Below are positions 1 through 6,232 of a stretch of DNA of 7,168 nucleotides, piece by piece. Every line of letters starts with the position of its first letter. Within the stretch, counting starts at the first letter, position 1. The stretch covers positions 1-7,168 of the forward strand of contig JAEZIV010000260.1 of NCBI GenBank assembly GCA_023436515.1. The letters run 5' to 3'. A program made the position numbers and the translations under genes. A model generated the notes under the pieces. It made no database searches and was not told the DNA's origin. It saw only the letters and a list, made by a program, of their open reading frames with translations. This stretch comes from Bacillota bacterium (lineage in GTDB: Bacteria; Bacillota; Clostridia; Acetivibrionales; DSM-1351).

Positions 1-2154
1 CCACTAGGGCAGCTAAGTGCCTGCTTTGTATTACCTGTGGAAGATACCATGGAAGGCATTTTTGAGGCTATAAAGAATGCAGCTTTAATACATAAAAGCG
101 GAGGAGGAACCGGCTTCAGCTTTTCCAGACTTCGCCCGAAGGGGTCGTCTGTAAACTCTACTGGAGGAGTGGCAAGCGGTCCTGTAAGTTTCATGAAGGT
201 TTTTAACGCTGCCACAGAAGCAGTTAAGCAGGGGGGAACTCGCCGTGGAGCAAATATGGGGATTTTAAGAGTAGATCATCCCGATATTTTAGAATTTATT
301 TCATGCAAAAAAGATAACTCAGAGATAACTAACTTCAATTTGAGCGTTGGAATAACCGAAGAATTTATGAGGGCTGTGGAGCATAATCTGGAGTATGATC
401 TAATTGATCCCAAAACAAAGAAGCCAGTAGGCAAACTGAATGCAAAGAAGGTTTTTGATGAGATTGTTGAGATGGCATGGAAGAACGGTGAGCCTGGTAT
501 TATTTTTCTTGATCGTCTTAACAGAGATAATGTTACTCCTGTATTGGGTGAAATCGAAAGCACCAACCCCTGCGGAGAACAGCCTCTTCTTCCTTTTGAG
601 GCCTGCAATCTAGGTTCAATAAACCTGTATAACATGCTTGATTCCCAGAAAACCACCTTGGATTTTGACAAGCTGGCCATTACAGTTAAGAAAGCTGTTC
701 ATTTTTTGGACAACGTTATAGAAGTAAACAAGTATCCACTGCCTGAAATTGATAAAATGACAAGAGGAACAAGGAAGATTGGCCTTGGAGTAATGGGATG
801 GGCCGACATGCTTTGTGCACTGGGGATACCCTATAATTCACAACGGGCAATTGACCTGGCTGACAAAGTCATGGATTTTATAAGCAAAAATGCCCAGAAG
901 GCATCCCAGGAGTTGGCAGAGCAAAAGGGTGTTTTTCCATATTATGAGGAAAGTATATTTTCAAAGCAGGGAATAAAGCTGAGAAATGCTACTACAACAA
1001 CCATTGCACCAACCGGTACATTGAGTCTAATTGCAGGAGTGTCCAGTGGAATCGAACCGATTTTTGCTATTTCATATATAAGAAATGTAATGGATAACAG
1101 CGAGCTCATTGAGGTAAACCCTGTATTTAAGAATGCAGCAATTAAGGGCAGATTTTACTCAGAGGATTTAATGAGAAAGATAGCCCTTGCAGGCAGCGTT
1201 AAGGATATGGAAGAGATACCCGTTGAGATAAGAAATATATTTGTGACTGCCCATGATGTCAATCCTGAGTGGCACGTGAAAATGCAGGCGGCCTTCCAGA
1301 AGCATACTGATAATGCTGTGTCTAAAACGGTTAATTTGAGTCACGATGCTACCACTGAGGATGTAAGAGAGGTATTTATTCAGGCGTATAAAACTCAGTG
1401 TAAGGGTGTAACTATATATAGGGATGGCAGCCGTGACTTTCAGGTGCTTAACATCGGAAAGGTTAAAGGCAAGGAGGAGGCTGCTGCAGCTCAGCCCTTA
1501 CCTGCTGGTGATAATGAGTATTGTGATTCCTGTAATGACCTATCAAAGGTAAGGACAGGAATCGAGCCAAGACCAAGACCTGATATTACAACCGGCTTTA
1601 CAGAAAAGGTCAGAATCGGCTGCGGAAACCTGTATATTACTGTTAATTATGATGAAACCGGTATATGTGAGGTGTTTACAAATACAGGACGTGCAGGGGG
1701 ATGCCCTTCCCAATCAGAGGCTACCAGTAGACTCGTGTCAGTTGCTCTCAGATCTGGTATGGACGTTAAGGCCATAGTTGAACAGCTCAAGGGGATTAGG
1801 TGCCCTTCAACTATCCGCCAGAAGGGGCTCAAGGTGCTTTCCTGCCCTGATGCTATCGGCAGACTTATAGAGAAGGTCGCAAAAATTCAGAGCAGCAGCA
1901 GGGAGGAAGAAGCAGGGCTTGACTTCACCACCCCAGAATACAGTGTGGTTTCACGTCCTAATGCTTCGGTGGGCAGCGAAACTGCCTGCGCCTCGGAGTG
2001 CCATGTTTGTACAATGAGGGAGGTTTGCTCAAATCCCGAGCTTGGATTGGGTGAGGAAGGACTTGGAGGCGCATGCCCCGAGTGCGGCAAATCTGTGGAG
2101 CACGAGGGTGGTTGCGTTATTTGCAGGCACTGCGGGTATAGTAAGTGTGGGTAA
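1..2154 (+). CDS. nrdJ: Adenosylcobalamin-dependent (class II) ribonucleotide reductase, 5'-truncated by window edge
   Basis: Reduces ribonucleotides to deoxyribonucleotides for DNA synthesis, using a cobalamin-generated thiyl radical, so it needs no oxygen and no second subunit. The frame is open from base 1; the GTG at 37 is an internal codon, because upstream codons already read the conserved [15 protein letters not shown]. Fragment numbering from base 1: reductive-pair Cys8 (in SACF); the N-P-C-G-E active-site motif with Asn189, the presumed thiyl-radical Cys191 and Glu193; second pair member Cys202 in CNLGSINL; phosphate-binding PTGT at 337-340. A TSCPD-type domain spans about 538-603. 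The tail (663-717) is Cys-rich: a CPEC...CVIC zinc-ribbon-like pair ending in CGYSKCG, whose last cysteines normally re-reduce the active site. About 100-150 N-terminal residues are estimated to be missing. All key residues in view are intact, so the gene looks functional. Its promoter lies outside the window; a strong terminator follows 100 bases after the stop. Confidence 0.96.
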   Translation, partial: PLGQLSACFVLPVEDTMEGIFEAIKNAALIHKSGGGTGFSFSRLRPKGSSVNSTGGVASGPVSFMKVFNAATEAVKQGGTRRGANMGILRVDHPDILEFISCKKDNSEITNFNLSVGITEEFMRAVEHNLEYDLIDPKTKKPVGKLNAKKVFDEIVEMAWKNGEPGIIFLDRLNRDNVTPVLGEIESTNPCGEQPLLPFEACNLGSINLYNMLDSQKTTLDFDKLAITVKKAVHFLDNVIEVNKYPLPEIDKMTRGTRKIGLGVMGWADMLCALGIPYNSQRAIDLADKVMDFISKNAQKASQELAEQKGVFPYYEESIFSKQGIKLRNATTTTIAPTGTLSLIAGVSSGIEPIFAISYIRNVMDNSELIEVNPVFKNAAIKGRFYSEDLMRKIALAGSVKDMEEIPVEIRNIFVTAHDVNPEWHVKMQAAFQKHTDNAVSKTVNLSHDATTEDVREVFIQAYKTQCKGVTIYRDGSRDFQVLNIGKVKGKEEAAAAQPLPAGDNEYCDSCNDLSKVRTGIEPRPRPDITTGFTEKVRIGCGNLYITVNYDETGICEVFTNTGRAGGCPSQSEATSRLVSVALRSGMDVKAIVEQLKGIRCPSTIRQKGLKVLSCPDAIGRLIEKVAKIQSSSREEEAGLDFTTPEYSVVSRPNASVGSETACASECHVCTMREVCSNPELGLGEEGLGGACPECGKSVEHEGGCVICRHCGYSKCG

Positions 2155-2252
2155 GACCCTTTGATATTGAACTTATTAGATTGTGTAGATTACAAGGTTT
2201 TTATGCAAAAGTCAGTTAATTTTTTATCTTAAAATATAGTGTATTTTGTGGG

Positions 2253-2300
2253 AACCCCCTGTTCTGAACCTGACGAGAAAGGTTCAGAACAGGGGGTTTT
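2253..2300 (+). terminator. Rho-independent terminator of nrdJ
   Basis: A perfect 18-bp inverted repeat (2253-2270 with 2281-2298) encloses a 10-nt loop, TGACGAGAAA. The right arm ends in TT and is followed by two more T, giving a short four-base T-tract. It lies about 100 bases after the nrdJ stop and before the next promoters, as expected for the end of the nrdJ transcript. The reverse strand lacks a T-tract after the stem, so it probably acts in the plus direction only. The T-tract is weak, but the stem is unusually long and exact. Confidence 0.85.
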
Positions 2301-2332
2301 AATGATTAAATTCTTAAAAATAGTTTAAACCG

Positions 2333-2361
2333 TTACAAAATTTGTTGAAAAGTGGTAAAAT
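2333..2361 (+). promoter_or_regulatory. Candidate extended -10 promoter upstream of the repeat-protein gene
   Basis: TTACAA (2333-2338) is followed after 17 bases by TAAAAT (2356-2361), with a TG one base before the -10 box (TGG-TAAAAT), an extended -10 element that can make up for a weak -35. It lies just after the nrdJ terminator. It competes with the second candidate at 2366-2395; the sequence alone does not show which is used. Confidence 0.4.
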
Positions 2362-2365
2362 AGAG

Positions 2366-2395
2366 TCGATATGGAAGACGTATTATGGCTATAAT
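2366..2395 (+). promoter_or_regulatory. Candidate sigma-A promoter upstream of the repeat-protein gene
   Basis: A consensus TATAAT (2390-2395) has TCGATA (four of six matches to TTGACA) 18 bases upstream at 2366-2371. Transcription would start near 2402, giving a leader of about 155 nt before the start codon at 2557. Confidence 0.4.
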
Positions 2396-2547
2396 AGGGA
2401 GTATGCAAATGCCTAAAGAAAATATAATACTGAAATCTTAAGAGTGAAGAGATGTGAGAGAAAGTATATGTATAAGCTGTTTATCGTCATTTGCGTATAG
2501 GAATTACAGTGCCAAAAGATGAGACGATATTTTGATGACTGGAGGAG
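2396..2547 (+). other. Long leader of the repeat-protein gene with micro-ORFs and a bulged hairpin
   Basis: No gene of normal size is visible. The stretch contains short start-stop ORFs: ATG 2409 to TAA 2441 (MPKENIILKS), preceded at 7 nt by AGGGAG (2396-2401), and ATG 2468 to TAG 2500 (MYKLFIVICV). TATCGTC (2482-2488) can pair with GACGATA (2523-2529), a loose stem ending shortly before the Shine-Dalgarno at 2541-2547. These could be leader peptides or chance; ORFs this short are common by chance in AT-rich DNA. Confidence 0.25.
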
Positions 2548-2556
2548 ATGAATAAT

Positions 2557-2955
2557 ATGTGGGTTAGAAACATGTATACCGGAGTCGGTGGAGGAATGTA
2601 CACCGGAGTAGGTGGAGGAATGTACACCGGAGTAGGTGGAGGAGCATACACTGGGGTTGGTGGAGGATTATATACCGGAGTAGGTGGAGGATTATATACC
2701 GGAGTCGGTGGAGGAATGTACACCGGAGTTGATGGAGGAGCTTACACTGGGGTTGGTGGAGGATTATATACCGGGGTTGGTGGAGGATTATATACTGGAC
2801 CAGGTGGAGGATTATATACTGGACCAGATTCAAATCCATATAGAGCTATGCATCCGCCTTGGCCGATATTTGCTAGGGAATTACGTAAAGTAGGTATGAT
2901 AAGAGAAGCCAAGATAATTGAAGATGCCTTAAGGTCTATTGGATGGAGAGGTTGA
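2557..2955 (+). CDS. Small tandem-repeat protein, (M/A/L)YTGVGGG x 11, function unknown
   Basis: Encodes 132 residues. I chose ATG 2557 because the Shine-Dalgarno GGAGGAG (2541-2547) lies 9 nt before it; the in-frame ATG at 2548 directly abuts that motif and is too close. Residues 6-90 (2572-2826) are ten full 8-residue repeats, consensus xYTGVGGG with x = M, A or L, plus an eleventh that ends after LYTGP. The last two repeats have P in place of V (YTGPGGG, then YTGP). The tail, residues 91-132, begins DSNPYRAMHPPWPIF and continues into an amphipathic-looking Arg/Lys/Glu-rich helix ending in SIGWRG. There is no signal peptide, membrane segment or cysteine. Strict codon phasing, a good ribosome site and the non-repetitive tail support a real gene. 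I do not recognise a function; a Gly/Tyr-rich structural or surface-binding protein and a peptide precursor are both unproven possibilities. No clear terminator follows. Confidence 0.85.
   Translation: MWVRNMYTGVGGGMYTGVGGGMYTGVGGGAYTGVGGGLYTGVGGGLYTGVGGGMYTGVDGGAYTGVGGGLYTGVGGGLYTGPGGGLYTGPDSNPYRAMHPPWPIFARELRKVGMIREAKIIEDALRSIGWRG
2572..2826 (+). repeat. In-frame 24-bp tandem repeat (10 full units plus one partial) with a 96-bp higher-order period
   Basis: Units begin every 24 bases from 2572. Each full unit ends in GGTGGAGGA, or GATGGAGGA in unit 7. Units 2 (2596) and 3 (2620) are identical, which points to recent duplication. Units 4 (2644) and 8 (2740) share ACTGGGGTTGGTGG and differ by one base over 24, and the first-residue order M-A-L-L occurs in units 3-6 and again in 7-10. 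This implies that a four-unit block was duplicated. Because 24 is a multiple of three, copy-number changes would not shift the frame. Confidence 0.95.
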
Positions 2956-3020
2956 TTATTATTGAAGTAAAACTAGAGTAACTTCACATAACACTGTATT
3001 CAAACAAATGGGTGACAAAT
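2956..3020. other. Intergenic stretch after the repeat-protein gene
   Basis: This is the first part of the 466-base gap 2956-3421. A small TGAAGT/ACTTCA stem (2963-2968 with 2981-2986) lacks a following T-tract, so it is not a convincing terminator. Nothing else is evident before the structured segment that begins near 3021. Confidence 0.4.
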
Positions 3021-3131
3021 GAGGGATATGTGCCTATCCCCCTGCACTGAGTGCAACACAGCTAGTGAAGCCGGGGGTTTGTAAGCTCGGTTCAAAGAGT
3101 GTCGTCAATGTGGGATGGAAAGCAATCTTAT
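3021..3131 (+). ncRNA. GC-rich structured RNA-like segment, possible group II intron domain I remnant
   Basis: Visible: a compact GC-rich island in AT-rich surroundings. CCCCC (3038-3042) can pair with GGGGG (3073-3077), enclosing a TGCAC-TGA-GTGCA hairpin (3043-3055). GGGATA (3023-3028) can instead pair with TATCCC (3035-3040), which would exclude the first pairing. The order of GTGCC near 3030, this stem, then CAAAGAGTGTCGTC and GGGATGGAAAGC resembles from memory the 5' end (domain I) of bacterial group II introns, which begin GUGYG. No reverse transcriptase or domain V is seen, so it would be a dead 5' fragment. It could instead be another structured RNA or a riboswitch-like leader. The intron identity is inference. 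Confidence 0.35.
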
Positions 3132-3321
3132 AAATAAAATTCTATCCTTTAGGTTTATCAAGTTCTGCTGAAAATTGAATTTCGCATTATTGCTACAATA
3201 TGCTTGTGATTGCTGATGGTGTTACAATTAAGAAAATTAGAAATATAAACAAATTGTAGAGAATTTAACTTTCTGTAGACAATGATTAATTTAGTTAATA
3301 GTAGGTTTTTAAGATCAAAGT
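3132..3321. other. AT-rich intergenic stretch upstream of the rloC-like gene
   Basis: No gene is evident. TTGAAT (3175-3180) and TATGCT (3199-3204), 18 bases apart, form a weak candidate promoter for the downstream genes. A 19-codon ORF (3200-3259, starting MLVIADGV) has no ribosome site and is probably chance or a remnant. Confidence 0.3.
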
Positions 3322-3420
3322 ATGGAGTGGGAAGTGTTGTGCCGTATTATTAATGAGTCAGAAACTTATAGCAATAAGAGAAAGTACGGAAAATCGAAAT
3401 ATATAGAGTTGGAGAAATAA
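3322..3420 (+). CDS. Possible 32-residue ORF coupled to the rloC-like gene
   Basis: ATG 3322 opens a frame of 32 codons (begins MEWEVLCRIINESE, ends KYIELEK) that stops with TAA at 3418-3420, one base before the ATG at 3422. Such spacing is typical of translational coupling. The product is charged, rich in Lys, Glu and Tyr, with no domain I recognise. The ribosome site before 3322 is poor (only AAAG) and an in-frame stop sits at 3310-3312. It may be a small regulator or antidote, the decayed end of a former upstream gene, or chance. Its last codons overlap the rloC Shine-Dalgarno GGAG (3411-3414). Confidence 0.3.
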   Translation: MEWEVLCRIINESETYSNKRKYGKSKYIELEK

Positions 3421-3421
3421 T

Positions 3422-5806
3422 ATGTTTGAAAGTATTTACAAACTAAAGCTTAAAGGTGCAGCTTTTGCTGAGGAGACTATGTTGCCGTTGTTTTCTGATT
3501 CCAAAGAACGGATTTCGTTGATTTATGGTAAAAATGGAACGGGTAAAAGTACCATATCAAAAGCTGTATTAAAGGCATCTGGTAGAATTGTGGAAGAATT
3601 GTCAGTGGCAAACCTGCTGGATAAACAAGGCCAAGTTGTATCCATTCCCCAAAATCTTGATGAACGAAGATTGTTTGTTTTTAATGAAGATTATGTTCAG
3701 GAGAGCATTCGCCTAAAAGAAGATGGATTGCAGACAATCATTATGTTTGGACAGCAGGTAGATTTAGATAATCAAATAACTGCGGTGCAGGCTGAATTTG
3801 ATGCGGCTGAAATTGCACGCCAGCAACAAGAAGAAAATTACAAGCAATACACGGATTCGTCATTAATAACAGCTCCTAGATACTATATAACCAAGATGAA
3901 TCTCGCATTATCTGGAGACAATCACTGGGCTGGGCGTATAAGGGTGATTGACAGTTCGCGCAGGAGAAATGCGTCTGTAACCGATAACACATACACACAG
4001 ATTATCTTCAATAAGCCGACAAAATCTTCTGAAGAAATACAACAAGAGTTTAACAAAAAGCTTGAAATGTTACGAAAGGCAGAAGATGGGACCGGAAAAA
4101 TCACCACTCCCGTGAAGTCGGATTTAAAAATATCGCTAAAAGAGGAAGAGGCTTTCAATCTTCTTGCTGAGCAGATCGAATGTCCTGAATTGAATAAGAG
4201 AGAGGAATATCTGATTTCTTTAATTGAAGACGGAAAAAATACCTGGCTTAGTCAAATGGATACAGTATTTTCGGAGGAAGAAACAGTGTCATGCCCATTT
4301 TGTCTTCAACCGATAGATGCAGAATACAGAGTTTCACTTTCTGATAGCATCAGAAAAGTATTATCCAAAATAGTTGAAGAACATAAGGACGCCTTACATA
4401 GATTGATAGTTAGTAAAATTGTAATTGATTTTCAGCCATATGAAACTTTGAATTCAGATACATTAGAAGATTGTAAAGCAAAATTGCAACAGCTTAATGA
4501 TACAATTGAAAGATTTAACGCCACAATCCAAGAGAAGATTGACAAGCCTTTCACACCGATAATTTTGAATTCAATTGATATACAAGAAAAACTGAAGGTT
4601 CTTAATGGTGCATTGTTTGTTCTTGAACAGATTCGAACAGACTATAATAAGCCATTTGAAAGCACAGTATTATTACGAAATGAATTGCTCAAGTTAAACG
4701 ATAATATTGCATATTATGAGATTTTTGACTTTTATAATTCGTTTGTTACTCAAGGTGCACATGAAAAAGCAGCAAAGGAAAAGTGTGATGCAATGACCAC
4801 GGTTTCACAACAAAAGAAGACTGCATTGGATGTGTTAAATGACCAGAAAAAGAATGTTAACATTGCACTCGAAAAGATTAATTCTAGTTTGCGGTATGTA
4901 TTCTTTGCAAATAGCAGGTTGGAAGTACGTAGCGAAGATGAGTGTTATAAATTATATTCAAATGGATGTCAAGTGAAGCCAAGTGACGTATCAGTTGGTG
5001 AAAGAAATATTCTTGCTCTTTGCTACTTCTTTGCAGAGATGCTCCGCCAGCAAGAAGAGAGCAAATCGTATTCTGAAGAAATGTTTCTATTGATAGATGA
5101 TCCCATATCTAGCTTTGACCGCGAGAACAAAATCGGAATAATGTCTTTATTGAAAGCAAAACTCAATGCGATAATATGTGCAAATATCAATTCTAGGATT
5201 GTGCTATTAACCCATGACATCCAAGCCTTTTTTGATTTACAGAAAATCTGTGATGAAGTGAAAAACAATGCGAATAGAATTCATGGGAATAAGATTGGAG
5301 CTTATAAGCTTTGGGAACTACAACAGAAATCATTAGTTGATTTTCAGTATAAAAAACATAATGAATACTCAAGTATGCTTAATCAAGTATTTGTTTTTGG
5401 GTGTTCTGCACCAATAGATCAAGAATTGACTATTGGAAATACAATGCGAAGAGTATTGGAGACATATTCAACATTTTTTTATAAAAAGGGTATCGACGAT
5501 GTTTCTTGCGATGAAACGATACTAAGTGTGTTATCAGATCAAAGATACAAGAGGTATTTTGAAAACCTTATGTATAGATTAGTGCTGAATGGTGAAAGTC
5601 ACATGGAAGAAAGAGCGAGGGGCGGCTCAGATACTGATTTTTTGGAAATTATTACCATTGATCAAAAGCAAAAAACTGCAAGAGACATAGTTTCGTTTAT
5701 ATATCTGTTGAATCCTACTCATGTCACGGCGCATCTTCAGGAGCATCCGGATGCTGAATCATATATTAATAGCTGGTGTGCAGATATTAAAGCATTGAAC
5801 TTGTAA
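3422..5806 (+). CDS. rloC: RloC-like anticodon nuclease: ABC/SMC-type ATPase with zinc hook and C-terminal tRNase domain
   Basis: Probably a stress-activated tRNase. Characterised RloC proteins cleave tRNA in the anticodon loop and excise the wobble nucleotide, blocking translation during phage infection or DNA damage. Visible in order: Walker A GKNGTGKST (36-44); helical, Glu/Gln/Lys-rich stretches flanking CPFC (Cys291, Cys294), a Rad50-like zinc-hook motif; ABC signature SVGERN (524-529); Walker B FLLIDDP (555-561) with D-loop SSFD (563-566); H-loop LLTHD with His598. The C-terminal part has Arg676-x3-Glu680 and NGESH with His727, matching the Arg-Glu-His triad known in PrrC/RloC. At 794 residues it fits RloC and is about twice PrrC. 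GGAG (3411-3414), 7 nt before ATG 3422, supports the start. No hsd restriction-modification genes are adjacent, so it would act alone. All motifs are intact. The alternative is another AAA_13-type defence ATPase with a different effector. Confidence 0.85.
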   Translation: MFESIYKLKLKGAAFAEETMLPLFSDSKERISLIYGKNGTGKSTISKAVLKASGRIVEELSVANLLDKQGQVVSIPQNLDERRLFVFNEDYVQESIRLKEDGLQTIIMFGQQVDLDNQITAVQAEFDAAEIARQQQEENYKQYTDSSLITAPRYYITKMNLALSGDNHWAGRIRVIDSSRRRNASVTDNTYTQIIFNKPTKSSEEIQQEFNKKLEMLRKAEDGTGKITTPVKSDLKISLKEEEAFNLLAEQIECPELNKREEYLISLIEDGKNTWLSQMDTVFSEEETVSCPFCLQPIDAEYRVSLSDSIRKVLSKIVEEHKDALHRLIVSKIVIDFQPYETLNSDTLEDCKAKLQQLNDTIERFNATIQEKIDKPFTPIILNSIDIQEKLKVLNGALFVLEQIRTDYNKPFESTVLLRNELLKLNDNIAYYEIFDFYNSFVTQGAHEKAAKEKCDAMTTVSQQKKTALDVLNDQKKNVNIALEKINSSLRYVFFANSRLEVRSEDECYKLYSNGCQVKPSDVSVGERNILALCYFFAEMLRQQEESKSYSEEMFLLIDDPISSFDRENKIGIMSLLKAKLNAIICANINSRIVLLTHDIQAFFDLQKICDEVKNNANRIHGNKIGAYKLWELQQKSLVDFQYKKHNEYSSMLNQVFVFGCSAPIDQELTIGNTMRRVLETYSTFFYKKGIDDVSCDETILSVLSDQRYKRYFENLMYRLVLNGESHMEERARGGSDTDFLEIITIDQKQKTARDIVSFIYLLNPTHVTAHLQEHPDAESYINSWCADIKALNL

Positions 5807-6091
5807 AGTTGCCGATTATCGATAATTATTCCTGCGTGATAAATTTGATGGTTGAAAAGGCCTTTGAATAATTTGCTTGACAGGTTCTGGTTTGCTGAGC
5901 TTCGCATTATGTTTATACTGGGCACAAGTTAGTATAAAACAGAATTATTAGTTTAGTCTACATAACCACTTCCATTTCCTATATGTGAATTTTTGAGGGT
6001 AATATCGGAGTTTCCCAGTATACCCTTTGCATATTAACTTAGTTTGTGCTGAATAAAAGAAGATTATGCATGAGTTATAGAAAAAATATTG
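5807..6091. other. Non-coding stretch downstream of the rloC-like gene
   Basis: About 285 bases without a credible gene on either strand. GTTTATACT (5911-5919) pairs with AGTATAAAAC (5931-5940) with one bulged base, an 11-nt loop and no T-tract after it, so it is not a standard terminator. A weak AGGGTA/TACCCT pair lies near 5996-6026. The first recognisable terminator is at 6092-6131. Confidence 0.5.
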
Positions 6092-6131
6092 AATCCAGAA
6101 ATGCCGGTTAGTAGGTGTTTCTGGATTTTTT
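6092..6131 (+). terminator. Rho-independent terminator, possibly bidirectional
   Basis: AATCCAGAAA (6092-6101) and TTTCTGGATT (6118-6127) form a perfect 10-bp stem around a 16-nt loop, followed by four more T. Upstream on the plus strand, an A6 run a few bases before the stem would give a T-tract on the reverse strand, so it may act both ways. It could end the rloC transcript about 285 bases after its stop, and insulates the lipoprotein gene that follows. Confidence 0.75.
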
Positions 6132-6173
6132 ATAATAAACATTTATATTTTTAAGTAAAATAAATTTTATTAA

Positions 6174-6214
6174 TTTACACTTCTATTGATGATATATATT
6201 GTAAATGATACAAT
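6174..6214 (+). promoter_or_regulatory. Promoter of the lipoprotein gene (two overlapping candidates)
   Basis: The best match is TTGATG (6186-6191), 17 bases, then TACAAT (6209-6214) with TG one base before it (an extended -10). Transcription would start near 6221, leaving a leader of only about 12 nt. A second option is TTTACA (6174-6179) with TATATT (6195-6200), 15 bases apart, which gives a more usual leader. The Shine-Dalgarno AGGAG (6221-6225) stands 7 nt before ATG 6233. Confidence 0.45.
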
Positions 6215-6232
6215 TCACCTAGGAGCGTTTTA

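Noticed and set aside
37..39. GTG 37 as the start of the ribonucleotide reductase
   Set aside because: Conserved NrdJ sequence, including the catalytic-pair Cys, is encoded upstream of it, so the gene enters from outside the window.
276..680. Reverse-strand ORF opposite nrdJ
   Set aside because: It is antisense to a strongly conserved frame and has no recognisable domain; a shadow.
1987..2010. Radical SAM CxxxCxxC signature in CASECHVC
   Set aside because: It lies in the Cys-rich tail of a class II reductase, with no radical SAM fold context.
2345..2361. Promoter using TTGAAA (2345-2350) as -35
   Set aside because: It is only 5 bases from TAAAAT, too close for a -35/-10 pair.
2548..2556. 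ATG 2548 as the start of the repeat-protein gene
   Set aside because: It directly abuts GGAGGAG with no spacer; ATG 2557 has a normal 9-nt spacing. The difference is three residues.
2596..2740. Internal ribosome sites in the repeats (GGAGGAATG in the M units)
   Set aside because: GGAGG lies only one base before ATG, too close for initiation; it follows from the Gly-Gly codons.
2572..2826. CRISPR array
   Set aside because: Units of 24 bp follow each other directly without unique spacers and stay in one coding frame; this is a coding tandem repeat.
2487..2839. Reverse-strand Pro-rich repeat ORFs (NPPPTPVY-like) opposite the repeat gene
   Set aside because: They are the complement of the plus-strand repeat. 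The plus frame has the ribosome site and a non-repetitive tail.
3422..5806. PrrC proper with a linked type I restriction system
   Set aside because: The length is about twice PrrC, a CPFC hook is present, and no hsd genes are in the window; RloC fits better.
5948..6142. Reverse-strand 64-codon ORF crossing the terminator
   Set aside because: It runs through the terminator hairpin, is rich in Phe, Tyr, Lys and Trp as expected of random AT-rich sequence, and has no clear ribosome site.
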